Part shown: piece by piece, positions 16,634-27,384 of the stretch | Layout of the letters: every line of letters begins with the position of its first letter | How positions within the stretch are numbered: position 1 is the stretch's first letter | From: Anaerolineales bacterium | GTDB taxonomy: Bacteria; Chloroflexota; Anaerolineae; Anaerolineales; Villigracilaceae | Direction of reading: 5' to 3' | Length of the DNA stretch: 47,310 bases | Assembly: GCA_016744335.1 (NCBI GenBank) | Contig: JADGEO010000029.1 | Span: 1-47,310 of the forward strand | The notes under the pieces: generated by a model | Told to the model about the DNA's origin: nothing | What the model saw: only the letters and a program-made list of their open reading frames with translations | Databases searched by the model: none | Program-made: the position numbers and the translations under genes

Positions 16634-17698
16634 ATGATTTTTTTGAATTTGAAGAAGCTCTTGTTAGTCTTCTTGATTGTGCCTCTGCTCTCAGGTTGTA
16701 GCCTGTCTGAAACAAATACGGAGATGCCGACAGAAGGGCCGGTTGTAGCCAGTGAATTGCCTTCAACTTCTAGCACTGAAACTGCTCTATGTGATAGCTT
16801 GGCCGCAATTTTTTCAGGAGCGTTCCAAGCAGAAATGCCGACAACTACTGCTTCATTCCGGGATATTCTCTCAGAGCAGACAGTTAACGGATGCTTGAGT
16901 ATGCTAAGCGTACCTAGCGAGAACATTCCTTCGCTAGAAGATGCAATCTCCTTAAGCGACGCTATTTTGAAAACAAATGGCTGGGAGGAAGATATCAGGT
17001 ATAGTGCTGGAGGCGCAAGTGGAAGCATGATTGGATATCGCCAAAACGATTCTCTTTGTCTGGTTACGACTGAATTAGCTCCAGTTGACGACAGTTTGTG
17101 CAGTGCAGATGAGCCTTTTAGCATTTGCATGGACCGTCTCAGCGCAGAACAAAAAAACTACAAAGTTACACTGAGTTGCGCCGTCCTGCAAGATTCATCA
17201 GTTGGTACAGGAAATTTACCCAAAGCTGATTTTTCTGGGTTTCTGCCCCCTGCTATTACTGATGAATTGGTGCAGTCGATGGTATTAATGGGAATTCCTC
17301 CCATGATTCCCTCCAGTTTTATGATTGGTGATGAAATGGTACTGCATGCAAATGTATTGTCAATGGAGGAAGGGTTATATGAAATCAGCATAGATTTCGG
17401 TGAAGATTGCGATGAAGCGTCTGTCTGCCATTTTGGCGTTTTAGCTGGGTCACTTACTTCTGGAAATGAGCTTTATAGCACGCCAAATATCTTTGTAGAC
17501 GTAGAACGATCGGTACCAGTGACATTGATTAATGGGATCACAGGATATTATATTGAAGGGCTTTGTGAAGCCAGCTGTAGTGATTCCCTGATTGTTTGGA
17601 ATCAGGATTTTTACCAATATATCATTGGTAGTGACGCCGCTTCGCAAGCTTTTCTACTTGATGTCGTTAATTCTGCTCTCACCAACCAAGCACCTTAG
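16634..17698 (+). CDS. Secreted lipoprotein of unknown function
   Basis: 354 residues, AAAGGA ribosome site before ATG 16634. The start MIFLNLKKLLLVFLIVPLLS followed by GC is a clear lipoprotein signal with lipidated Cys22, then a Thr/Glu/Pro-containing linker to about residue 50. The rest is an acidic extracellular domain with many Cys residues spread through it (for example CDSLAAIFSG, DDSLCSADEPFSICMDRL, CDEASVCHFG, GLCEASCSDS), suggesting disulfide bonds. I do not recognise a family. It starts four bases after the protease remnant frame ends and lies inside the pair of 402-bp repeats, so it may be cargo of that element. Confidence 0.8.
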   Translation: MIFLNLKKLLLVFLIVPLLSGCSLSETNTEMPTEGPVVASELPSTSSTETALCDSLAAIFSGAFQAEMPTTTASFRDILSEQTVNGCLSMLSVPSENIPSLEDAISLSDAILKTNGWEEDIRYSAGGASGSMIGYRQNDSLCLVTTELAPVDDSLCSADEPFSICMDRLSAEQKNYKVTLSCAVLQDSSVGTGNLPKADFSGFLPPAITDELVQSMVLMGIPPMIPSSFMIGDEMVLHANVLSMEEGLYEISIDFGEDCDEASVCHFGVLAGSLTSGNELYSTPNIFVDVERSVPVTLINGITGYYIEGLCEASCSDSLIVWNQDFYQYIIGSDAASQAFLLDVVNSALTNQAP

Positions 17699-17784
17699 AC
17701 GGCAAAAAACACTTCGCAGATTTGTATACGCCCATTTATTATAATAGTAGCGACCAGAGATGTTCATAAATTGCATTTTTTTGC

Positions 17785-17851
17785 ATCACGTAAAGCCGCT
17801 AAGACACAAAAATTTTAAGTTTTTGTTGGCGGTTTTGCGTCTTTGCGTGAT
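17785..17851. repeat. Imperfect inverted repeat
   Basis: ATCACGTAAAG (17785-17795) and CTTTGCGTGAT (17841-17851) pair with one mismatch, with further weaker pairing inside (AAGCCGC near GGCGGTTTT). TTTGCGTCTTTGCGTGA-type palindromes are a common dispersed intergenic repeat. It follows the lipoprotein gene and may work as a bidirectional terminator. Confidence 0.55.
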
Positions 17852-17881
17852 ATTTAGATAAACAGACTTACGGAGAAAAAC

Positions 17882-18214
17882 ATGAGCTTTGGTATAACAA
17901 AAACAATTCCGCAAAAAGAAAGTCAGGCAGATATAGATAAACTGTATGACGGTAGTGTAAGTGAGTTTGAATTTCATAAAGCAGGTGGTCCCGCCAGATT
18001 GAGCGTTGGGGATTATATCTATACGATTTATCACCATCAGATTCTTGGACGACTGAAAATCACACATTTTGTCGAAGGAGCTACCAATCCGAAATCGGGG
18101 AGGCCGCGTACCTTGGTTTACGTCGCCTGTCCCGGCGAGCGGCTGGAGAATCCGATCCCGAAAAAAGGGCATCAGGGAACACGCTATTATGATGGAGCTG
18201 AATGGCCTGAATAA
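17882..18214 (+). CDS. Small protein of unknown function, possible PUA-like fold
   Basis: 110 residues; ACGGAGAAAAAC precedes the ATG, a good ribosome site. No signal peptide or membrane segment. The middle part (RLSVGDYIYTIYHHQILGRL) alternates short strands in a way that recalls ASCH/EVE/PUA-like RNA-binding domains, followed by a basic stretch NPKSGRPRTLVYVACPGERL and an acidic end YYDGAEWPE. I do not recognise a specific family, so the fold suggestion is weak. It lies within the repeat-bounded segment with no obvious operon partner; the next gene begins 325 bases later. Confidence 0.65.
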   Translation: MSFGITKTIPQKESQADIDKLYDGSVSEFEFHKAGGPARLSVGDYIYTIYHHQILGRLKITHFVEGATNPKSGRPRTLVYVACPGERLENPIPKKGHQGTRYYDGAEWPE

Positions 18215-18539
18215 AAGGGGGGGGGAAGTAGAAGAAAAGAATGTGGAGAAATAGCTCTTTTGAAGGCTAATTATAGTGTCGTATTATTACCATACTTGTA
18301 CGTCCTTAAAGCTTTATGTTAGAAACTCGCTTTTGCCTTCTGTTTAATGTCCCTACTATAAGGATAATTTAAGTTGTCTGAAAATGAGCTAACTCGATTG
18401 GATGAGCTTTCTACTGATTTTTTGTAAAGCGCATTCTTCACAATCTCTACACAAAAATATGCTACTATTTGAATAGTTATAATTTACTTAAATAGAATAC
18501 CTGATTATTGAGAAATAATCAGCAAAGGAGAATAGTTAT
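18215..18539 (+). other. Gap with no gene; weak promoter for the LolA-like gene
   Basis: Starts with a run of G. No convincing reading frame. TTGAAT and TAGAAT 18 bases apart at about 18470-18499, followed by AAAGGAG before ATG 18540, could drive the next gene. This is a weak match. Confidence 0.35.
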
Positions 18540-19667
18540 ATGAATACGAAAAGAAACACTTGGCTTGTGGTTGGCTTGGTTATTCTGTTTGCCGCGTTGG
18601 TAAGTGCTTTTGCTGCCATGCAGCCCTCAGCCAAAGATATCCTAGTAAAAACGATTGAGACTTCAAAAACGATCGAGAATGGACATACGGTCATCAGCAT
18701 TAGCGTTGATAGCCCGGAAGAAAAAGCTTCTGCGGTAGTCGAAGTTTGGGGCGTCCATGCTGAAGATGGTCCAGGTGCATTCCGTTTGGAAGTGCTCGAA
18801 ACTGACAAAGAAGAAGCGGTTGGTATGGTGATCGTCAGTGATGGCGAAACAGTTTGGGCGTATTCTCCGGCTAAGAGCAAGGTTTTCACTGGTACGGTCG
18901 AAGAAGCCAAAGCTACCATGGAAGAAAAGCAGCCCATGGGCGATAAAGTTGAAATGGAAGAGTTCGATCATCCTGAAAATGCTGAAGAAGCCGTTGAAAA
19001 ACTGTTGGAGTATTTCGAAATTGCAAGAACTGGCACAGAGACAATTGCCAATGAAAATGCCTATCAGCTTGAGCTCAAACCAATCCCTGAGCAAATGCCC
19101 GCTGAATACACAGCCGTTGGTGGTCTCGTCAATTTGTGGGTCGATCAGAGTCGCAGTGTTCCCGTAGCTGTGGCATACACGGGCGGTAGCATGGGCGAAA
19201 TCAATATCACCGCGCTGGAACTTGAAATCAATCAGGGTGTGGATGAAACACTCTTCTCCTTCGAAATTCCTGCGGATGTGGAAGTTGTCGGTTTTGCGGA
19301 TATGAAGCCCGAATCGCTCACACTGGACGAGGCAGTTGCTTCCGCTGATTTCGCACTTCTCTCCCCCGATACCATTCCCGATGGAGCGACCCTGATAGAT
19401 CTGCTCAACGTAAAGGGGTTGATTGTGCAGCAATATACTCTCCCAGAAGGCGGTTCTTTCTCGGTTACACAGGGCCAGGTTGAAGAAAAGAAGAAGCCGT
19501 CTAGTGAAGAGCAGGCTGTAGATGTCCGGGGCGTTGCGGGAAGCCTATTCGTATCAGAAGATGGTAGCAAAGTAGCATTATCCTGGACAGAGGGCGAAGT
19601 AACCTTCTATATTGCTGGAAATATCACCGCTGAGCAGGCACTCGAAATTGCTGAATCTTTAAAGTAA
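18540..19667 (+). CDS. LolA-like/DUF4367 exported protein
   Basis: 375 residues behind AAAGGAG. One N-terminal membrane segment (WLVVGLVILFAALVSAFAAM) anchors or exports it; there is no lipobox Cys. Residues about 30-245 form a repetitive beta-rich domain like LolA/LppX/outer-membrane-lipoprotein sorting proteins (AVVEVWGVHAEDGPGAFRLE, MVIVSDGETVWAYSPAKSK). Residues about 255-375 resemble DUF4367 (LTLDEAVASADFALLSPDTI, LFVSEDGSKVALSWTEG). Its TAA overlaps the ATG of the MacB-like transporter by one base. The pair probably acts together at the outer face of the membrane, perhaps handling a hydrophobic or lipidated cargo. Function is inferred from fold and coupling only. Confidence 0.8.
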   Translation: MNTKRNTWLVVGLVILFAALVSAFAAMQPSAKDILVKTIETSKTIENGHTVISISVDSPEEKASAVVEVWGVHAEDGPGAFRLEVLETDKEEAVGMVIVSDGETVWAYSPAKSKVFTGTVEEAKATMEEKQPMGDKVEMEEFDHPENAEEAVEKLLEYFEIARTGTETIANENAYQLELKPIPEQMPAEYTAVGGLVNLWVDQSRSVPVAVAYTGGSMGEINITALELEINQGVDETLFSFEIPADVEVVGFADMKPESLTLDEAVASADFALLSPDTIPDGATLIDLLNVKGLIVQQYTLPEGGSFSVTQGQVEEKKKPSSEEQAVDVRGVAGSLFVSEDGSKVALSWTEGEVTFYIAGNITAEQALEIAESLK

Positions 19668-21688
19668 TGACAAAAAACATACAATTGGTTGATATCTGTC
19701 GCCATTTTGAACTTGGCAGCGCAGATGTAAAAGCACTTGACAAGATTAACCTAGAAATCGACCAGGGCGAGTTCGTTGCCCTGGTCGGTCCTTCTGGGTC
19801 AGGCAAGTCGACGCTGTTAAACCTGCTAGGTGGACTGGACAGGCCCACCAGCGGTGAACTCAATATTCAAGGTTTGGGGTTAGAGAACGCCACCGAAACA
19901 GAACTGACTGCTCACCGGCGTCATAACGTGGGCTTTATTTTCCAGTCATTCAATTTGTTATCCACGCTCACGGCTTTAGAAAATGTGGCCTTGCCACTAA
20001 TGTTAAGCGGTGTGCCGTTGAAAGAACGACACGCACGCGCAGAAGATTTTCTCAAACACGTTGGGTTGGAGCATCGTTTGGATCATCGTCCAACAGAGAT
20101 GTCTGGTGGTGAACAGCAGCGAGCAGCTATTGCTCGTGCGCTGGTCAATAACCCTCAATTAATTTTGGCAGATGAACCGACCGGCAACTTGGATTCATCC
20201 ACGGGCGATGAAGTCATGCAGCTCTTGCGCAATCTCAACGCAGAGAGCGGTGTAACTTTGATCGTAGTTACTCACGACCCGGAAGTAGCGGCTTACGCTG
20301 ATCGAGTTGTTTATCTTCGAGATGGCGGTGTTGAAAAGATTGAAGAAACGAAAAACACTTCATCAAAAAAAACTATTTCTGACTCTCAACCTGAATTAGC
20401 CTTGAAGGGTGGCTTGTCTTTTCGCGATCTGGTACGAACAGCTTGGGATAATCTACTTCGTCGTCCAGTACGTAATATCCTCACTGCGGCTGGCGTGTTG
20501 ATCGGAATTGTCACATTGGTAGCGATGGTTTCGTTTGGCATCGGTGTGCAGGAAGAAATTACCCGTAACTTTGAAGCATTAGGTTTGGAAAACGTATTTA
20601 TCACCCCAACTTTTCCTGAAGAAGATGCTTTTGATCCATTCGGCATTTCTGAACCAGTACAACCGTTGACGCAAAAAAATGTAGAAGTTTTTAGAAACCT
20701 ACCCGAAGTGGAATCCGTAACGCCTGTGTTGAACCTCCCATCTAATATGGAAGTCAGTTTGTCTTACGCGGATGTAGTGCTTCCTGTAAGATTCTCGGGT
20801 GGGGCAGGACACAGTCCGATGGATCAGGGGCTGCCCATACCGCCTGAGATGCTAGTTGGTGTCTCATTGGGAGAAGGAGATACACAGGGATTGACTCTGA
20901 TTGAGGGGGTAGCGGATCAACTGCTTGAAGATACAGATTTGGCATACGAAGACTTAGTGAATCAACCCGTGATATTGACCATTCGCCTGCCACGCGGCGA
21001 AACCAAGGAATTCACAACCCAGATTATAGGGGTAGAGTCTGGCAGAGCCTCTAATACGATTGGGTTGGGTCTAGCCGAGCGGAGTGAAATCAAAGCCTGG
21101 TGGTATGGACGGCCCGATACGTTGCAAACCGATGGTTATGACATGCTGATTGTGCGTGCTGTGGACCAGTTATCTGTGCCCGCAGTGCTTGAGACTGCTG
21201 AGAGCTTGAACTTGAATGCCCAATCTCTGGGTGCAGTTCTTGAAATAGCCAACCGTATTTTAGCCATCATGCAAGCCTTGCTCGGATCGGTAGGTGGCTT
21301 GGCTCTTTTAGTGGCTACCTTAGGTGTAGCTAACACCATGATGATGGCAATCTACGAGCGCACGCGCGAGATTGGGGTGCTTAAAGCCTTGGGGGCAACC
21401 AGCGGAGAAGTTCGTCGTATGTTTACTGCGGACGCAGTGCTGCTGGGCATCATTGGTGGGGTTGTCGGAGTCATCTTTGGTACGCTCTTAGGCCGTTTAG
21501 TTGATTGGGTCGGACACCTTTATCTCGAATCCGAAGGTGTGATCGGGATTGGGCAGATGTCTGTTGTGCCACCCTGGTTGGCAATTGGGGCTCTGGTTTT
21601 CGCCGCTCTTATTGGTGTGCTGGGCGGGCTGTATCCCGCTGCGCGCGCTGCCCGACTGGATCCGGTTGTAGCACTAAAGCATGGGTAA
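19667..21688 (+). CDS. MacB-type ABC transporter: ATPase fused to FtsX-like permease
   Basis: 673 residues. Residues 1-225 are an ATPase of the LolD/MacB class with Walker [10 protein letters not shown], signature MSGGEQQRAAIARAL and Walker B LILADEPTGNLDS. Then come a membrane helix (ILTAAGVLIGIVTLVAMVSF), a large external MacB-type domain to about residue 525, and three C-terminal FtsX-like helices (GSVGGLALLVATLGVANTMM with the coupling segment IYERTREIGVLKALGA). Such proteins are mechanotransmission exporters rather than importers. Translational coupling to the LolA-like protein suggests a dedicated extracellular partner. The second 402-bp repeat starts four bases after its stop codon. 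Confidence 0.93.
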   Translation: MTKNIQLVDICRHFELGSADVKALDKINLEIDQGEFVALVGPSGSGKSTLLNLLGGLDRPTSGELNIQGLGLENATETELTAHRRHNVGFIFQSFNLLSTLTALENVALPLMLSGVPLKERHARAEDFLKHVGLEHRLDHRPTEMSGGEQQRAAIARALVNNPQLILADEPTGNLDSSTGDEVMQLLRNLNAESGVTLIVVTHDPEVAAYADRVVYLRDGGVEKIEETKNTSSKKTISDSQPELALKGGLSFRDLVRTAWDNLLRRPVRNILTAAGVLIGIVTLVAMVSFGIGVQEEITRNFEALGLENVFITPTFPEEDAFDPFGISEPVQPLTQKNVEVFRNLPEVESVTPVLNLPSNMEVSLSYADVVLPVRFSGGAGHSPMDQGLPIPPEMLVGVSLGEGDTQGLTLIEGVADQLLEDTDLAYEDLVNQPVILTIRLPRGETKEFTTQIIGVESGRASNTIGLGLAERSEIKAWWYGRPDTLQTDGYDMLIVRAVDQLSVPAVLETAESLNLNAQSLGAVLEIANRILAIMQALLGSVGGLALLVATLGVANTMMMAIYERTREIGVLKALGATSGEVRRMFTADAVLLGIIGGVVGVIFGTLLGRLVDWVGHLYLESEGVIGIGQMSVVPPWLAIGALVFAALIGVLGGLYPAARAARLDPVVALKHG

Positions 21689-21691
21689 ATA

Positions 21692-22093
21692 ATTGTTCGC
21701 CCTCAAAGGCTATTGGACAAATGTAGCGAAAAAATAATGGAGGCTTTTTAGCCAAACTGGAGTTAGAAATAACAAGGAGAACTCCATGGATAAAAAGAAA
21801 GCAAGTGCAGAATCAACAGTCTGTATAATCATGCAAAGCTAAGGGACATATAAGGACATTTGTCTCAACTTTTAACAATTTCCACCTAAAATGCTGGACA
21901 GAGGAATAATGCTCATTGTAGAATGAAAGCGAACGAACAGATGCTGCGTAAGTTTAGAGTAAATAGCCCTTAGGCGTGCATCTGGGTATTTATTAATTAT
22001 TCATTGAAAGTTAGGTTGTTTGTTACGCTCTGCAAATTCAAATCTCGTCGGGACCGCCAAGAAAGGCTCTCAATTTGAGAGCCTTTTTGCTTT
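21692..22093 (+). repeat. 402-bp direct repeat, copy 2
   Basis: Same orientation and length as 15910-16311. Its short open frame (21786-21842) is again intact, but four of five codon differences change the amino acid, so the peptide is not conserved. The -35 is weaker here (TGGACA, 21895-21900; TAGAAT 21919-21924). The tRNA tail is at 22037-22059 with one base changed in the T-stem. Sequence after 22093 differs from that after copy 1. The short gap 22094-22204 holds nothing recognisable. Confidence 0.93.
21931..22088 (+). ncRNA. Candidate small RNA in repeat copy 2
   Basis: Counterpart of the candidate in copy 1, nearly identical in this part (two differences), ending at the same AAAGGCTCTCAA hairpin and T-run. 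The weaker -35 box suggests lower expression if it is transcribed at all. Confidence 0.35.
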
Positions 22094-22204
22094 TAAGTGG
22101 ATAGCTGTAGATATAGGGGAAAGATGTTCGGGACAAAATAATGCTTGTCGAAGGCACCCAAACTGAAAACGCGCACGGCGCGGTTAGGTATCCGTTTACA
22201 TAGG

Positions 22205-24550
<2,346 letters not shown>

Positions 24551-25993
24551 ATGTCAAAAAACACTTCTCCTACTACCTTAGTTATGAAATTCGGTGGGAC
24601 TTCGGTAGGCTCGCCAAAAGCTATCGAACAAGTCATCGAAAATGTCCGAAAAACGCGCCAAGAATGGAATCGTATTGTGGTCGTCACCTCCGCTGTTGCG
24701 GGCGTGACCAATTTGCTCGTAGAAAGTGCAGAACGTGCCATAGCAGGCGATGAGGTCTTCATTTCTCAAGCCGAAAAAGAACTATTGGCAAAGCATTTTG
24801 AGATGGCTGAAAAACTTATTCCCAGCATTGCGCAGCAGGCGCAACTTAAACAGGAAATTAAGTATCTCAGCAAAGAATTCTCTAGCATTTGCCGCGCCAT
24901 TAGTATTTTAGGCGAAGCAACGCCTCGCGCGTTAGATGCAGTCGTTTCTCTAGGCGAGCGTTTTTCTGTTCGGCTCTTGGCAAGCGCATTACAATCGGCA
25001 GGGTTACCTGCTCAATATGTGGAAGCAACAAATATCGTTGTGACCGATGATGATTTTCAATCTGCGCTTCCAAATCTTGAGAAAACGGCTAAAAATGTGC
25101 AAAATATCTTGATGCGGATGTTGATGCAGAAGCAAATCCCTGTGCTAACGGGCTTCATTGGCGCAACAGAAGAGGGAATCACCACTACGCTAGGGCGTGG
25201 TGGTGGCGATTATTCTGCCGCCATCATTGGCGCAACGCTTCCCGCAGATGAAGTCTGGATTTGGACGGATGTGAGCGGCGTGATGACGGCTGATCCGCGT
25301 CTTGTGCCAGAAGCGCGTTCAATTCCTGAGTTGAATTATCGTGAAATGGCAGAGTTATCTTATTTTGGGGCAAAAGTTTTGCATCCTAAAGCTGTGCGTC
25401 CTGTGGTTGAGGCAAAAATTCCCATTCGGATCTGCAATACCTTCAAGCCCGAAGAAAAAGGAACGCGCGTTATCAACGCAAATGACAAAGCTGGGAAAAA
25501 AGCGGATGCGCGGCAAATTGTCAAAGCCGTGACGGCAATCCCGTGTCAACGCCTGATAACGGTGGAGGGGCGTGGTATGTTAGGGGTCCCGGGCGTTGCG
25601 GCGCGGACTTTTGGCGCAGTCGCATCTACAGGCACAAGCGTCCAACTCATCACCCAAGCCTCATCTGAGCAGAGTATCTCCTTTTCTGTGCCTGATGAAT
25701 CTACAAAATCTGTTATTGCTTCTTTATACGAAGCCTTCTCCGAAGAGTTATCCCAAAGAGATATTGACCGTGTTTGGGCGAGTGAAGAAGTTGCCATTAT
25801 CACCACCGTTGGGTGCGGTTTGCAAGATACGCCGGGCGTGGCTGGGCAAATTTTTTCTGCGCTGGGCGCGGCAAATGTGAATATCTACGCTATCGCACAA
25901 GGTTCGTCAAAAGTATCTATTAGTTTTATCGTCTCGGCAGAAGATGCCGAAAAAGCCGTGCATACCTTACACCATTTTGTCGCGGCAAATTGA
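24551..25993 (+). CDS. lysC: Aspartokinase
   Basis: 480 residues; phosphorylates aspartate, the first step toward lysine, threonine and methionine. The kinase domain begins LVMKFGGTSVGSPKAIEQVI and includes GFIGATEEGITTTLGRGGGD (substrate and ATP binding) and WTDVSGVMTADPRLVPEAR. Two C-terminal ACT domains follow (GRGMLGVPGVAARTFGAVAS and GLQDTPGVAGQIFSALGAAN), the sites where end products usually inhibit. It resembles the monofunctional long type; no homoserine dehydrogenase domain follows. Aspartate-semialdehyde dehydrogenase, the next enzyme of the pathway, is encoded 109 bases downstream on the same strand. I use lysC for the function; thrA-type paralogue naming is possible. Confidence 0.95.
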   Translation: MSKNTSPTTLVMKFGGTSVGSPKAIEQVIENVRKTRQEWNRIVVVTSAVAGVTNLLVESAERAIAGDEVFISQAEKELLAKHFEMAEKLIPSIAQQAQLKQEIKYLSKEFSSICRAISILGEATPRALDAVVSLGERFSVRLLASALQSAGLPAQYVEATNIVVTDDDFQSALPNLEKTAKNVQNILMRMLMQKQIPVLTGFIGATEEGITTTLGRGGGDYSAAIIGATLPADEVWIWTDVSGVMTADPRLVPEARSIPELNYREMAELSYFGAKVLHPKAVRPVVEAKIPIRICNTFKPEEKGTRVINANDKAGKKADARQIVKAVTAIPCQRLITVEGRGMLGVPGVAARTFGAVASTGTSVQLITQASSEQSISFSVPDESTKSVIASLYEAFSEELSQRDIDRVWASEEVAIITTVGCGLQDTPGVAGQIFSALGAANVNIYAIAQGSSKVSISFIVSAEDAEKAVHTLHHFVAAN

Positions 25994-25999
25994 AAAAGC

Positions 26000-26083
26000 T
26001 TAAACACAAAGGACATAAAGGTTCACAAAGAAAAAAACAAAAAGGTTTTTCCTTTGTGCTTTCTTCGTGACCTTTGTGTTTAA
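26000..26083. repeat. Inverted repeat between lysC and asd
   Basis: TTAAACACAAAGG (26000-26012) pairs perfectly with 26071-26083, and inner CACAAAGAAAAA pairs with TTTTTCCTTTGTG. This CACAAAGG/CCTTTGTG family is a common dispersed intergenic palindrome. It could stop or attenuate transcription between the two genes. Confidence 0.65.
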
Positions 26084-26102
26084 TAAAATCTGAGGTCTAA
26101 CT

Positions 26103-27155
26103 ATGAAGAAAATACCCGTAGCCGTACTCGCCGCCACTGGCGCGGTAGGTCAGCGTTTTGTGCAATTGCTCGAAAATCACCCTTGGTTTGATGTTGTCGC
26201 CGTGACTGGCTCGCCGCGTACTATTGGCAAAAAATATGGTGAATCTGAAAGCTGGCTTTTGCCTACTGATATTCCTGCCAGCGTTTACGATTTAGAAGTT
26301 TTGCCTTCATTACCCGAAAAAGTTAGCACGCCACTCGTTTTTTCCGCACTCCCCGCCTCCGAAGCCAAAGAAATTGAGCCGCTTTTTGCCGAAGCAGGAA
26401 CCGTCGTTTGTACCAACGCAGGCGCATTTCGCCGAGACCCGCATACCCCCATTTTGCTTCCCGAAGTCAATCCTGAGCATACTGCGCTCATCCATGCCCA
26501 GCGCACAGTGCATAATCGTGATGGATTTATTGTCACAAACCCCAACTGCACCAGCACGGGGATGACCATTGCGCTCAAGGCTTTGCAAAACGCCTTTGGC
26601 GTAAAGCGTGTTTTCGCCGCATCTATGCAGGCAATTTCTGGAGCGGGCTATCCCGGCGTGCCATCTCTCGATATTCTCGGCAATGTCATCCCCTATATCG
26701 GCGGCGAAGAAGAAAAAGTGACGTGGGAGCCGCGCAAAATGCTCGGGAAAGTTGAAAATGGGAAACTGGAAATGGCGGATATTGGATTTTCCTTCCATGC
26801 GAATCGTGTGCCCGTAATAGATGGTCATACCGTAGTTTTGACAGTGGAACTTGCCGATTCACCTGCGGATTTTGGCTTGGTTGCTGAATCCCTGAGCGGT
26901 TATCAGGCTCCGGCAGTTTCGCGCGCCCTCCCTTCCGCGCCCCAACCGCCGATTCGTGTCCGCACTGAAAGCAACCGTCCCCAACCCCGTCTTGATATTG
27001 CCGATGGCATGACTACCGTAGTTGGCAGAATTCGCCCTGATGATTTATTCGATTTGCGTATGGTCGTTGTCTCGCATAACACCGTACGCGGTGCGGCAGG
27101 TGGCTCGATTTATAATGCAGAGTTGTTGGTAGAGCAGGGGTTTGTGAACAGATAG
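26103..27155 (+). CDS. asd: Aspartate-semialdehyde dehydrogenase
   Basis: 350 residues; reduces aspartyl phosphate to aspartate semialdehyde with NADPH. The NADP site is AVLAATGAVGQRFVQLL. The catalytic Cys is in VTNPNCTSTGM and the conserved substrate region in AISGAGYPGVPSLDILGNVI, followed by RVPVIDGHTV with the catalytic His. The length and motif spacing resemble the archaeal/fungal branch more than the proteobacterial one. It directly follows aspartokinase in the same pathway. The 229-base gap after it holds a small CCCCGG-centred hairpin near 27260 and the likely promoter of panB, but nothing else. Confidence 0.95.
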   Translation: MKKIPVAVLAATGAVGQRFVQLLENHPWFDVVAVTGSPRTIGKKYGESESWLLPTDIPASVYDLEVLPSLPEKVSTPLVFSALPASEAKEIEPLFAEAGTVVCTNAGAFRRDPHTPILLPEVNPEHTALIHAQRTVHNRDGFIVTNPNCTSTGMTIALKALQNAFGVKRVFAASMQAISGAGYPGVPSLDILGNVIPYIGGEEEKVTWEPRKMLGKVENGKLEMADIGFSFHANRVPVIDGHTVVLTVELADSPADFGLVAESLSGYQAPAVSRALPSAPQPPIRVRTESNRPQPRLDIADGMTTVVGRIRPDDLFDLRMVVVSHNTVRGAAGGSIYNAELLVEQGFVNR

Positions 27156-27384
27156 GAAAGATTCTTGAGCGCACTCACGTTTGTTAAACAGTATTAAGCA
27201 AAAAACGCGGATGAATCGCTTTGTCCAATGAAGAATATCTAAAAATGACTAATTAGAAAAACCCCGGTTTTGGTACCCAATCTGTTATTCGTTAATTCGC
27301 GAATATTTGTGTTAAGAAAAATAGAGTAAAATTTCGCCACTTGTTTCTTGCAATTTACAAACTTTGAACTTTAAGGAGTAATAA

